A stretch of 64,000 nucleotides of DNA from Paenibacillus rhizovicinus (GTDB lineage: Bacteria; Bacillota; Bacilli; Paenibacillales; Paenibacillaceae): assembly GCF_010365285.1 (NCBI RefSeq), contig NZ_CP048286.1, positions 5,940,001 through 6,004,000 on the forward strand, given 5' to 3'. The position numbers and the translations under genes are program-made. The notes under the pieces were generated by a model. That model was given only the letters and a program-made list of their open reading frames with translations. It was not told the DNA's origin and searched no databases. Positions within the stretch are counted from its first letter, which is position 1. Every line of letters starts with the position of its first letter. This document shows, piece after piece, positions 37,890 through 46,121 of this stretch.

Positions 37890-38841
37890 GGCCCGGCTCG
37901 AAGCGTTATGCCTCTTGTGGAATGAGGTGATCGGAAGCAGCTTCCCGATGACCGAACGATTGATGAGGCAGAACAGCTTGCATGATCCGCAATTATTCCA
38001 AGCGGGATCGTGGATCGCCGTGGATGAACGATCGAACGAAGCTGCGGGTTTCATCGTGGCCAAAGCGCCGCAGCACGCCGATGCGGTTGCGCCGCCGGAC
38101 GAGAAGCGAGGCTGGATCCAGATCCTGCTCGTTGCCGGCGAGCATCGCGGGAGCGGCATCGGTTCGCGGCTGCTGGAGCTGGCGGAAACCGGCTTCCGGA
38201 GCGCGGGCATCGAACGCGTATACTTGGGCAATGACCTGCATTACCGTTACTTCCCCGGCATCCCGGAGCGGTTGAACGAGGCCGCCGGCTGGTTCGAACG
38301 AAGAGGCTATGAGAAGCGGGAGGCTTCGTATGATCTGTTGATGTCCTACGGGCGCGATCATCGACCAGCGACTCCGGAAGTCGCCGGCGCCGAATTTCGG
38401 CTGCTGGCTCCAGGCGAGCAGGCGGAGCTGATTGGCTTCATGCGGCGCTGCTTTCCATATTGGGCCTGGCAGACGGAGGATTATTTTGCGCGGGGCGGAA
38501 CGGGGCGGGAGTTCGTCGTACTCGCGAGAGACGGAGCGATCATCGGATTTTGCCGCATCAACGATCCGGAATCGCCGATACTCACGCAAAATATTTATTG
38601 GTCGGGGCTCTTCGCTGAACCGCTCGGAGGCGCCGGACCGCTCGGCATCGATGAAGCGTACCGGGGCTTCGGTTACGGGCTCGCGATCGTGCAAGCGGGC
38701 ATTCATGCGCTGCTGGAGCGCGGAGTCCGCCATATCGTCATCGATACGACGCCTTACGTCGACTTCTATGGCAAATTGGGCTATGAAGTATGGCAGAGCT
38801 ATTGGCGGTACGATAAGCTGCTGGCACGTCCGGCCACGTAA
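37867..38841 (+). CDS. Protein with two GNAT acetyltransferase domains
   Basis: 324-residue tandem GNAT protein. The first acetyl-CoA loop is HRGSGIGSRLLELAE (about residue 95) and the second is YRGFGYGLAIVQAG (about residue 265). The second half ends with YVDFYGKLGYEVW, a typical GNAT C-terminus. I chose the second ATG, 8 bases after AAGGAG, over the ATG at 37861. Last gene of the Lpl operon and overlapping the dehydrogenase gene. A role in acetylating an amino-sugar is an inference from context. Confidence 0.82.
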   Translation: MQYIPLSEARLEALCLLWNEVIGSSFPMTERLMRQNSLHDPQLFQAGSWIAVDERSNEAAGFIVAKAPQHADAVAPPDEKRGWIQILLVAGEHRGSGIGSRLLELAETGFRSAGIERVYLGNDLHYRYFPGIPERLNEAAGWFERRGYEKREASYDLLMSYGRDHRPATPEVAGAEFRLLAPGEQAELIGFMRRCFPYWAWQTEDYFARGGTGREFVVLARDGAIIGFCRINDPESPILTQNIYWSGLFAEPLGGAGPLGIDEAYRGFGYGLAIVQAGIHALLERGVRHIVIDTTPYVDFYGKLGYEVWQSYWRYDKLLARPAT

Positions 38842-38887
38842 GAAGGCCTTTGCTATGTTAACGCGCAATGTTGATTAACAGCCCCCG

Positions 38888-38919
38888 TATAACCGCCCCT
38901 TTAAAGGGCGGTTATTTTG
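38888..38919 (+). terminator. Terminator of the Lpl-type operon
   Basis: ATAACCGCCC and GGGCGGTTAT form a perfect 10-bp stem, followed by TTTTGATTT. Confidence 0.92.
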
Positions 38920-39095
38920 ATTTATACCCAGGTTATGACGGAAGCTGCAAGAGCTGCCGGTCATAGCCTTTTCTTGGTTTCTTAACACAAATCAAATGAC
39001 TACACGCAAAAAGTCCTAACATGTCTTCTTTATAGTAGTATTCGGATCTTCGGTCCAATCGGCAGTTCCAAACTTGAACCTAAAGAGGTGAGCGC

Positions 39096-39572
39096 ATGAG
39101 AAAGCAACAGGTTGTCGGTATCGGAGAATGGCGCTGCTCTAACATTGAATCTGAAACGATAACGACTTTCTCGCTCTCGACCTGCGTCGGGGTGACGGTC
39201 TATTGTCCGTATCGTAAAGTTTCCGGCATGCTGCATATTCTGCTGCCGACACCGAGAAAAGAAGAGGAAGCCGAGAAGCAGCCGGGCCGCTTCGCGACTA
39301 CGGGGATCCCGCTTCTCATTCGTGAAATGACGGAGATTTACGGATGCCGCAAGTCATCGTTGGAAGTCCGGCTATATGGCGGGGCATCGTCAGGGAAACG
39401 CCATGAAATTTTCGAGGTCGGCAGCCGGAATCTGGAGCAAGCGCAAGCGGAGCTTCGGAAATTAAACCTGGTCCCGAAGATTGCCGAGGTTGGCGGTTCT
39501 ATTAGCCGCACGTTAGAAATGAATGTGAAAACAGGCATCGTTCATATGAGAACCCTGCCTCTAAGTTCTTAA
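39096..39572 (+). CDS. cheD: Chemoreceptor glutamine deamidase CheD
   Basis: 158-residue deamidase that acts on chemoreceptors and tunes chemotaxis. The conserved Cys/His pair is Cys30 (in STCVGVTVY) and His47 (in GMLHILLP). VRLYGGASSGK, NLEQAQAELRK and IAEVGGSISRTL follow the family order. It stands apart from a main che operon but directly precedes a chemoreceptor gene (32-bp gap), so the receptor is the obvious substrate. AAAGAGGTG lies 6-8 bases before the ATG. Confidence 0.85.
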   Translation: MRKQQVVGIGEWRCSNIESETITTFSLSTCVGVTVYCPYRKVSGMLHILLPTPRKEEEAEKQPGRFATTGIPLLIREMTEIYGCRKSSLEVRLYGGASSGKRHEIFEVGSRNLEQAQAELRKLNLVPKIAEVGGSISRTLEMNVKTGIVHMRTLPLSS

Positions 39573-39604
39573 CCGCGATATTTACAGAAGGAGCGATATC
39601 AGTC

Positions 39605-41488
39605 ATGCAAGCTTGGACATCCCGAATAGCTCACCGGTTTAACACACAGAAGTTAGCAACGAAGCTCATCGCTTCAACGCTCGTGATTTCGATTTTGATC
39701 GTAGCCGCCATGTCTTTCGCGCTCTTCATTCCGAACTCTGCCTTATTCCGCAAACAAATCGCCGAACAACTGAAGCTTCAAACCGAGAACATTACCGTGA
39801 AATTCAATGAAGATATCCAAATGAAAGTCGCCAAGATGGAGTCGCTTGCCAGCATCGGTCAGAAGAACGGTCTTGATATGAACAAGCATCAAGAGCTGAT
39901 TCGGAATTTCAGCAGCCAAAATCCCGATCTTCTCGGCGCAGCCGTCGTGCTGAACGTCACGGGAAAGGACGGTCTGTCCAACGAGGGTAAACCGATCGAC
40001 TTGTCCGACCGGGATTATATACAAGCCGTCGCGGATGGAAAGCCCGGCGTCTCCGAGCCCGTTCCCGCAAAGACCGATCCTTCGAAGCTCGTCGTACCGA
40101 TGGCCTATCCCTTGATGAAAGACGGCAAGGCATACGGCTTCTACGCAACGGGCTACCAGCTGGATCAAGCGACTAAATATGTCAGCGAAGCCAAAATCGG
40201 TAAAACCGGCTATGCCGTCCTGCTGGATAGCCGCGGCAAGATGGCCTATCATCCGGACCCGGCGCTATCGATGAAGAAAACGATCTACGATCTGAACATT
40301 CCTGAAGTTACGGCCGCATTCGAGTCGGCGAAACAGGGAATCGATACCAGCTACAGCTATACCTTCAACGGCGTCAAGAAAATCGGCTACGCCAGCATGG
40401 CAGAAGGCGGCTTCATCGTTCAAATGGCCGTGCCGGAAAAAGAATTGCTCGGCCCCATCTACCAAATGATGACGACGACGATCGTCACGGCGGTGATCGT
40501 CATGCTGGCTGCGCTCCTCATGGTTTACTTCTCGGCGAAACGTATGGTGAAACCGATTCTGTACATTACCGATACGGTGAAGCTGCTTGCCAAAGGGGAT
40601 TTAAGACCGCGATTGCAGGTGAAGACGAAAGACGAGCTGGGGATACTGGCCGACCATATGAATGAAATGCTGCACTCGTTATCCGCGACGATCGAGCAGG
40701 TTTCGATCGCTTCGGGGAGCGTAGCGAACGCGGCTTTGCAAATTTCGGCCAGCACGGACGAAGTCGCCAAGGGAAGCGTGGATCAAGCCGACCGTGCACG
40801 GACGATGTCGCAACTGTTCGACAGCCTGGAGTCATCGATGGACCAGGTTGCTTCGAACGCGACCCATGCGAAGGGGCTCTCGCAAGAGGCGGTCGATATC
40901 GCCAATGAAGGCAATTCGTTCATCAATGTCTCCATCGAGAAGATGGAACAGGCGAATTCCCAAATGGAACTGCTGGAGCGGGACTCCAAGAAAATCGGCG
41001 ATATTATCGAAGTCATTAACGAAATCGCGGAGCAGACGAATCTGTTGGCACTGAATGCCGCGATCGAAGCGGCGCGCGCCGGGGATCAAGGACGGGGCTT
41101 TGCGGTCGTAGCCGACGAGGTGCGCAAGCTTGCCGAACGAAGCGGCGAAGCGACCAAGCAAATCGGCACGATTATTAAAGGCATGCAGGATAATGCGGTG
41201 AGAAGCGTACAGGCTGTCGTCGAGGGCGTTTCGCAAATCGCGCATACCCGCCAATCGTTCGATGGCATCTTGATGAAAGTCAACGATACGTACGAGATGG
41301 TCGGAGAGATCACGAGATCGAGCGAGGATCAAACGTCGAAGGCCTACGGGATGATGGGCGAGATCGAATCCGTTGCTTCGATCAGCGAGCAAGCGGCGGC
41401 AGCTGCCGAACAGACGGCTGCAGCCTCGCAGGAATTATCCGCATTGGCAGAGAAATTGAATGACTCCGTAGAGATGTTCAAATATTAA
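39605..41488 (+). CDS. Methyl-accepting chemotaxis protein
   Basis: 627-residue transmembrane chemoreceptor. Helix 1 spans about residues 21-43; an extracellular dCache-type sensor of about 240 residues follows (YQLDQATKYVSEAKIGKTGYAVLLDSRG is in its region). Helix 2 is near residue 285-310. HAMP (KRMVKPILYITDTVKLLAKGD) and the signalling domain come next. The highly conserved hairpin tip is intact: EIAEQTNLLALNAAIEAARAG and GFAVVADEVRKLAERS. AAGGAG is 11 bases before the ATG. Co-located with cheD; dCache sensors usually detect amino acids or organic acids. Confidence 0.95.
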   Translation: MQAWTSRIAHRFNTQKLATKLIASTLVISILIVAAMSFALFIPNSALFRKQIAEQLKLQTENITVKFNEDIQMKVAKMESLASIGQKNGLDMNKHQELIRNFSSQNPDLLGAAVVLNVTGKDGLSNEGKPIDLSDRDYIQAVADGKPGVSEPVPAKTDPSKLVVPMAYPLMKDGKAYGFYATGYQLDQATKYVSEAKIGKTGYAVLLDSRGKMAYHPDPALSMKKTIYDLNIPEVTAAFESAKQGIDTSYSYTFNGVKKIGYASMAEGGFIVQMAVPEKELLGPIYQMMTTTIVTAVIVMLAALLMVYFSAKRMVKPILYITDTVKLLAKGDLRPRLQVKTKDELGILADHMNEMLHSLSATIEQVSIASGSVANAALQISASTDEVAKGSVDQADRARTMSQLFDSLESSMDQVASNATHAKGLSQEAVDIANEGNSFINVSIEKMEQANSQMELLERDSKKIGDIIEVINEIAEQTNLLALNAAIEAARAGDQGRGFAVVADEVRKLAERSGEATKQIGTIIKGMQDNAVRSVQAVVEGVSQIAHTRQSFDGILMKVNDTYEMVGEITRSSEDQTSKAYGMMGEIESVASISEQAAAAAEQTAAASQELSALAEKLNDSVEMFKY

Positions 41489-41573
41489 CGGTACCTTCAG
41501 GGCGTCTGCGCATTGCAAGATCTTGATAAACTATGGTAAGCTGAGGTCATCTAATGCGAAGGGGGTGAGGTAG

Positions 41574-41717
41574 GTGAATCACGAATGGGTTAACAACCGT
41601 ATTAGCCAGCTGCCGATTGCTATGGCTGGCATCATGCATGCATTTTCCGCGAACGGGATCCGTCTGTCCAATTCCGATCATACGTTTCAACCATTCGCGA
41701 GAAGACGCCTACCTTAA
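41574..41717 (+). CDS. Candidate leader ORF upstream of the ABC-F gene
   Basis: A 47-codon reading frame (GTG start) with GGGGGTGAGG a few bases upstream. The peptide begins VNHEWVNNRISQLPIAM and ends RRLP. No family match is known to me. It ends 29 bases before a strong terminator that stands in front of the ABC-F gene. ABC-F antibiotic-resistance genes are often controlled by leader peptides and terminator/antiterminator switching. Real translation is not proven. Confidence 0.4.
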   Translation: MNHEWVNNRISQLPIAMAGIMHAFSANGIRLSNSDHTFQPFARRRLP

Positions 41718-41745
41718 CCACTACGGATCGCTTTACGAAATCCTA

Positions 41746-41778
41746 AGGGTCGCGGGCTTGTTGCCGCGGCTCTTTTTG
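41746..41778 (+). terminator. Terminator/attenuator in the ABC-F leader
   Basis: AGGGTCGCGG pairs with CCGCGGCTCT (10 bp with two G-U pairs), followed by TTTTTG. It ends about 53 bases before the ABC-F start. The left-arm bases TCGCGG (41750-41755) are also complementary to CCGCGA at 41647-41652 inside the leader ORF, a possible antiterminator. It could instead simply end the chemoreceptor transcript. The rest of the gap between receptor and ABC-F gene holds no other gene. Confidence 0.75.
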
Positions 41779-41831
41779 TTTATATGTGCGGTTAGGGTTC
41801 CAGGGTCTTCATCCAACAGGAGGCTCTTACG

Positions 41832-43787
41832 ATGATTATTGTAAATGTACAAGAGATAAAGAAATACCACGCGGCGAACCTTGTTTTGGACGGGGTGACC
41901 TTTCAGCTTCAGGAAGGGGAGAAGATCGGCCTGATCGGCCGCAACGGAAGCGGCAAATCCACGCTGCTGCGGCTGCTGTCGGGCCATGAGCAGGTGGACG
42001 AAGGCATGCTTACGGTCAAGAAGGAGCTGCAGGTCGGCTATTTGCCGCAGATCCCCGCCGAGTTCGAGGATTTGACCGTCTATGAAGCGCTGGCCTACGG
42101 GTTTCGGGAGCTGCGGGCCGCGAAGCGGGAGATGTCGCTGCTGGAGGAGCGGATGTCCAGTCCCGAAGCCGCCGCTGACCCTGTGATGATGGAAGGGCTG
42201 CTTCAGACCTATGCCAAGCTGCAAGAGCGGTTCGAGAGCGGCGGCGGCTACGAGATGGATACGGCGATCGACCAGGCGGCAAGCGGGCTGCGGATCGATC
42301 GTTCCCGCGACGAGCGGAGGTTCGGCAGCTTGTCCGGCGGCGAGAAGACGCGGATTGCGCTGGCGTCGCAGCTGGTCGTCCGGCCTGGCTTGCTGCTGCT
42401 CGACGAGCCGACGAACCACCTCGACCTTCAGGGGATCGAGTGGCTCGAGGGCTTTATTCAGCGCTACGAGGGCGCCTGCGTGATCGTTTCGCATGACCGG
42501 TATTTCCTCGATGCCGTCGGCACCAAAATGATCGAGCTCGAAGACGGAGAAGCCCAGACTTACCTGACCGATTACAGCGGATACGTGAAAGAGAAGGAAG
42601 CCCGTCTCCTGCAGCAGTTCGCGCTATACCAGGAACAGCAGAAGGCGATCAAGAAGATGAAAGACACGATCCGCCAGCTGGAAGAATGGGGACGGATTGC
42701 CGGCAACGAGAAGTTCTTCAAACGCGCCGCTTCGATCCGCAAAGCGCTGGAGCGGATGGAGAAGGTCAAGCGGCCGGTGCTGGAACAGAAAACGGCGGAG
42801 TTCGCGCTGTCCCCGCTTGATCGTTCCGGACGCAAAGTCGTCGTCTTCGAAGGCGTGAAGAAACAGTTCGGCGCGCGTGCGATCTTGAACGGCGCGGACG
42901 GAAGCCTTCTGTATGGCGAGAAGGTCGTGCTGCTCGGGGACAACGGCTCGGGCAAAACGACGCTGTTCAAGCTGCTGCTCGGCGAATGCGAAGCGGATGG
43001 CGGGAAGATCGAGCTCGGCGCCCGGGTGGATGTCGGTTATTTGGCGCAGCAGGAGCCGATCCGGGATGCGAAGCTGACGGTGCTGGACTATTTCCGCACG
43101 GTGGGCGCGCTGGAAGAAGGAGCGGCGCGAAACGCGCTGGCGCATTATTTGTTCTACGGGGCCGACGTGTTCAAGCCCCTGGGGCAGCTCTCGGGGGGCG
43201 AATGGACGCGGCTGCGGCTGGCGTTGCTCGTAAGGCGCAAGCCGAATCTGCTCCTGCTTGACGAGCCGACGAACCATCTCGATGCGGCTTCTCGCGAAGC
43301 ATTGGAAGAGGCGCTGGAGGACTATCCGGGGACGGTGCTCGCGATTTCGCATGACCGCTACTTCATCAATCGCCTGGCGATGCGGGTGTGGGCGCTCGGA
43401 GACGGCAAGGTTGCGGCCTACCTCGGCAACTACGACGATTACAAGGCAAAGGCGGGGGAACAACGGTCAGCGTTTGCCGGAGAGCGATTGGATTCGGCAT
43501 TCGCGGATAAGAAGGCGGAAACGAAACAGATAGAATCGAAGCCGATGCCGGGGACAGGGCAAGGCACGGGTACGAGAGCGGGCGAGCGGGGCATAGATGC
43601 GAGATCGAACGCGCGCAGGAGGGATCAGCTGGAGCTGGAGATCGCCGCACTTGAAACGGAGCTTGCCCGCGAGGACGCGGCGCTGCACGGAATCGTTGAC
43701 TCGGCGTTGCTCGAAGAAGGATGGCTCCGGCGCGAAGCGCTGCAGGCGCGGCTCGACGCGTCGATGGAAGCTTGGATGGAGCTATAG
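41832..43787 (+). CDS. ABC-F family ATP-binding protein
   Basis: 651-residue soluble protein with two ABC ATPase domains and no membrane segment. Walker A motifs are GRNGSGKST (near residue 37) and GDNGSGKTT. Signatures are LSGGEKTR and LSGGEWTR, and both Walker B sites read LLLDEPTNHLD. The charged interdomain arm (EKFFKRAASIRKALERMEKV) and a basic, acidic-rich C-terminal extension are typical of ABC-F proteins that act on the ribosome. Members either tune translation (EttA/YdiF) or protect against antibiotics (Vga, Lsa, VmlR). The attenuator-like leader favours the resistance type. AGGAGG is 8 bases before the ATG. Confidence 0.92.
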   Translation: MIIVNVQEIKKYHAANLVLDGVTFQLQEGEKIGLIGRNGSGKSTLLRLLSGHEQVDEGMLTVKKELQVGYLPQIPAEFEDLTVYEALAYGFRELRAAKREMSLLEERMSSPEAAADPVMMEGLLQTYAKLQERFESGGGYEMDTAIDQAASGLRIDRSRDERRFGSLSGGEKTRIALASQLVVRPGLLLLDEPTNHLDLQGIEWLEGFIQRYEGACVIVSHDRYFLDAVGTKMIELEDGEAQTYLTDYSGYVKEKEARLLQQFALYQEQQKAIKKMKDTIRQLEEWGRIAGNEKFFKRAASIRKALERMEKVKRPVLEQKTAEFALSPLDRSGRKVVVFEGVKKQFGARAILNGADGSLLYGEKVVLLGDNGSGKTTLFKLLLGECEADGGKIELGARVDVGYLAQQEPIRDAKLTVLDYFRTVGALEEGAARNALAHYLFYGADVFKPLGQLSGGEWTRLRLALLVRRKPNLLLLDEPTNHLDAASREALEEALEDYPGTVLAISHDRYFINRLAMRVWALGDGKVAAYLGNYDDYKAKAGEQRSAFAGERLDSAFADKKAETKQIESKPMPGTGQGTGTRAGERGIDARSNARRRDQLELEIAALETELAREDAALHGIVDSALLEEGWLRREALQARLDASMEAWMEL

Positions 43788-43838
43788 CCGTCATCTATGC
43801 TATGCTGGAAGAAACCGATGATAGAAGGAGATGACGAA

Positions 43839-44828
43839 ATGAAAGCAATTGTACTTCATGCGCCTGGCGAGCCGCATACATTCGACTTGCAGGAGCTGCC
43901 GATTCCCGAGCCGGGAGCCGGCGAAATCCGAGTGCGCATCATGGCGGCAAGCTTGAATCCCGCAGATTATAAAATGACCAAGAACGGGAATCCCGCGTGG
44001 TCCTATCCGTTCGTCCCTGGCTTGGATGGAGCCGGCGTCGTAGATAAGGTCGGCGTAGGCGTCACGGCGTGGGCGATCGGAGATCGCGTCGCCTACCATG
44101 GCAATTTCACGAAACCTGGCTCGTTCGCGGAATATGCCATCGCGCAAGCGGCGGCGGCAGCCCGTATTCCGGAAGGTTTGTCGTTCGAAGCAGCGGCAGC
44201 ATTCCCTTGCGCGGGCTTAACGGCCTATCAAGCGTTGAACCGGAAAATGAACGTTCAAGCCGGTCATTCCATCCTGATTCATGCCGGTGCGGGCGGCGTT
44301 GGCGGCTATGCCGTGCAGCTCGCGAAAGCGTGCGGTTTGTCTCCGATTCTAGCGACGGCGTCCGCGGCCAATTTCGATTACGTGAAGTCGCTCGGGGCCG
44401 ACGCGGTTATCGATTATAATGCCGAGAATGTCCGCGAGCGCGTGCTGGAGCTGACAGACGGGCTTGGCGCCGATTATATATTGAATACGGTCAATCGCCA
44501 GACGGCGCAAGCGGACCTGTCGATGCTGTCGTTCGGCGGCCAACTGGCGTGCATCGCGGGCGCACCGGAGACGGTGGCGGATTTTCAACCGTCCCATAGA
44601 ACGTTCACGGTGCACAAAATGATGCTGTCAGGCGCGTATTTGTCCGGGGATCCAAGAGCGGAGCGCGATTTAGCCCTGATGGCGGATGAATTCATGGCTA
44701 GGTTGGCGACGGGGGAAATCGATCCGATGATTAGCAAGCGCATCCCGCTTGCGGAAGTACCGCGGGAGCTGACGCGGTTGTCGGAACGCCATGTCAGAGG
44801 GAAAATCGTCGTCGCCATGGAACAGTAG
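43839..44828 (+). CDS. Quinone oxidoreductase-like (zinc-independent MDR) protein
   Basis: 329-residue NADPH-dependent medium-chain reductase without the zinc-ligand cysteines. SLNPADYKMTKNG, PFVPGLDGAGVV and the nucleotide site ILIHAGAGGVGGYAVQLAK are typical of QOR/YhdH-like members. GAAGGAG is 8 bases before the ATG. The coding end runs into a 10-bp tandem array whose first unit supplies the TAG stop. Likely reduces quinones or enones in stress response; substrate unknown. Confidence 0.9.
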   Translation: MKAIVLHAPGEPHTFDLQELPIPEPGAGEIRVRIMAASLNPADYKMTKNGNPAWSYPFVPGLDGAGVVDKVGVGVTAWAIGDRVAYHGNFTKPGSFAEYAIAQAAAAARIPEGLSFEAAAAFPCAGLTAYQALNRKMNVQAGHSILIHAGAGGVGGYAVQLAKACGLSPILATASAANFDYVKSLGADAVIDYNAENVRERVLELTDGLGADYILNTVNRQTAQADLSMLSFGGQLACIAGAPETVADFQPSHRTFTVHKMMLSGAYLSGDPRAERDLALMADEFMARLATGEIDPMISKRIPLAEVPRELTRLSERHVRGKIVVAMEQ

Positions 44829-44890
44829 AGGACAGTAGAGGACAGTGGAGGACAGTAGAGGATAGTAGTGGACAGTAGAGAACCGTAGTG
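44821..44890 (+). repeat. 10-bp tandem array at the end of the oxidoreductase gene
   Basis: Seven units of a 10-mer near GACAGTAGAG run head to tail with one- or two-base variants. The first unit contains the stop codon, so changes in unit number would act only on the 3' untranslated region. Confidence 0.9.
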
Positions 44891-44908
44891 ATCGGGCTGC
44901 TCGGCGTG

Positions 44909-44947
44909 CCGATCTGCAGGGGCTTTTGCCTTGCGGATCGGTTTTTT
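44909..44947 (+). terminator. Terminator after the oxidoreductase gene
   Basis: CCGATCTGCAGGG pairs with CCTTGCGGATCGG (one mismatch-like bulge), followed by TTTTTT. Confidence 0.88.
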
Positions 44948-44999
44948 GCCGTAATTGGCAACGCCGCGTATAACCTAGCATTAACGAGAGGAGGCGTCC

Positions 45000-45554
45000 A
45001 TGATGGGCGGTTTTCTGCTTATGCTGCTGGGGATATTCAATGCCGCATTCCCGTATCCGGCATGGTACATGTCGATCGGCTGGCGAATCAAGGACGCGGA
45101 GCCGACCGAAGCGGCGCTCTTTATGAACCGGGCGGTTGGCGTAATTGCAGCCCTTGTCGGACTTATCATTATGTTCTCGAGCTGCTCGGTTGGCGGCGGA
45201 AGCAGTTCTGGATATGCGGATGTTTTTCAGAAACGGCTGATCGCCGGCGAAGTGCAAGATATCAAGATGGGCATGTCGGCCGCTGCGCCTTCGGTACTAA
45301 CCGAGGACGAAGTAGCGCATGCCGTCGATCTGATGGCGCATGCGCCGATGGAAAGCTTCAAGCTCGACGCGATGTATGGGGCGGGTGGAGAAGCAACCAT
45401 CGTCTATGCCGACGGAACGACGGATGAGTTGTTGTTGTGGGGTCCTTCCGGCGGCATCGAGCTGCACCCGAGGTCGGGAGGAGACAGGGCGTATCGGTTT
45501 CAAAGCGATGAGCTGGAGAGTCTGTTCCGCTCGTGGGGGAAACGCGTGGCTTGA
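45000..45554 (+). CDS. DUF6199-like membrane protein of unknown function
   Basis: 184-residue protein. The first 60 residues have two helices around YPAWYMSIGWRIKDAEPTE, which resembles the DUF6199 pattern of an N-terminal helix, a WxxSxGW stretch and a DAEP motif. After the second helix a Cys/Gly/Ser stretch (SSCSVGGGSSSG) leads to a soluble C-terminal domain of about 105 residues, for which I recognise no family. GAGGAGG is 5-8 bases before the paired ATGs. Single-gene unit between two terminators. Confidence 0.7.
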   Translation: MMGGFLLMLLGIFNAAFPYPAWYMSIGWRIKDAEPTEAALFMNRAVGVIAALVGLIIMFSSCSVGGGSSSGYADVFQKRLIAGEVQDIKMGMSAAAPSVLTEDEVAHAVDLMAHAPMESFKLDAMYGAGGEATIVYADGTTDELLLWGPSGGIELHPRSGGDRAYRFQSDELESLFRSWGKRVA

Positions 45555-45594
45555 CGAGTCCAACCGGCGGGACTGGAGACATACATGAACGAAT

Positions 45595-45638
45595 AAGCCG
45601 CTTGCGCGACCCCGGGGTCGTTCGCAAGCGGCTTTTTC
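45595..45638 (+). terminator. Strong nested-hairpin terminator
   Basis: AAGCCGCTTGCG pairs with CGCAAGCGGCTT, and the loop itself pairs (CGACCCCGGGGTCG), followed by TTTCG. Confidence 0.9.
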
Positions 45639-45728
45639 GTACGATTTGCCGGCAGTTTCGGGAGGAGCAGTCAGCTGCGGGCATGGAAGAGGACGGATCG
45701 TATTGCGAATCGGCAGTTGAAGGAAGCA

Positions 45729-45756
45729 TTAACGATTGTGCGGCGAGCATCCGATA
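45729..45756 (+). promoter_or_regulatory. Possible SigD (flagellar) promoter of yjfB
   Basis: TTAA (45729-45732) and ATCCGATA (45749-45756) resemble the SigD boxes TAAA and GCCGATAT at a 16-bp spacing, one base longer than usual, 42 bases before the start. YjfB-type genes are known SigD targets in Bacillus. Confidence 0.4.
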
Positions 45757-45798
45757 AAAACTTCGTAGGACACGATTCGCATGCGAAGGAGGATACTC

Positions 45799-45975
45799 AT
45801 GGACATATCGGCAGCTTCCGTTTCCATGTCGCAGAGCAGTCTGATGCAAGCGGTTGGAATCAGCGTACTCAAAATGGCCGCGGATCAGTCGACTCAGCAG
45901 GCGCAGCAGCTGACGCAAATGATGGCGCAAAGCGTACAGCCCCATCTGGGCGGCCATTTGGATTTGCGCGCATAA
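45799..45975 (+). CDS. YjfB-family small motility-associated protein
   Basis: 58-residue protein with the YjfB layout: MDISAASVSMSQSSLMQAVGISVLKMAADQ is the recognisable N-terminal block region (short pieces, e.g. QAVGISVLKMA), then a Gln/Met-rich helix. Members are small proteins of unclear role expressed with flagellar genes. AAGGAGG is 6 bases before the ATG; three upstream codons in the longer frame are unlikely. It is followed by a terminator. Confidence 0.85.
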   Translation: MDISAASVSMSQSSLMQAVGISVLKMAADQSTQQAQQLTQMMAQSVQPHLGGHLDLRA

Positions 45976-46020
45976 TCGCGATTCGGTTCGATTGACGTAA
46001 CACGCAAGCAGTTCTTCTGC

Positions 46021-46052
46021 AAGCCGCCGAGCATCGCGCTCGGCGGCTTCTT
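46021..46052 (+). terminator. Terminator after yjfB
   Basis: AAGCCGCCGAGC and GCTCGGCGGCTT form a perfect 12-bp stem around ATCGC; the tail CTTCG is only weakly T-rich. Confidence 0.8.
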
Positions 46053-46065
46053 CGCCTGCATAAGT

Positions 46066-46104
46066 AAAGGCCGCCCCGGCGCTTGGTGCGCAGAGGCGGC
46101 CTTT
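46066..46104 (-). terminator. Terminator of the lactonase gene
   Basis: AAAGGCCGCC and GGCGGCCTTT form a perfect 10-bp stem on either side of 19 bases. On the minus strand TTT follows the stem directly after the lactonase stop. Confidence 0.7.
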
Positions 46105-46121
46105 ATTATGGCGTTCTTCCG

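Noticed and set aside
44821..44890. Possible CRISPR or attachment site
   Set aside because: Units are 10 bp without spacers; neither an integrase nor a second copy was seen.
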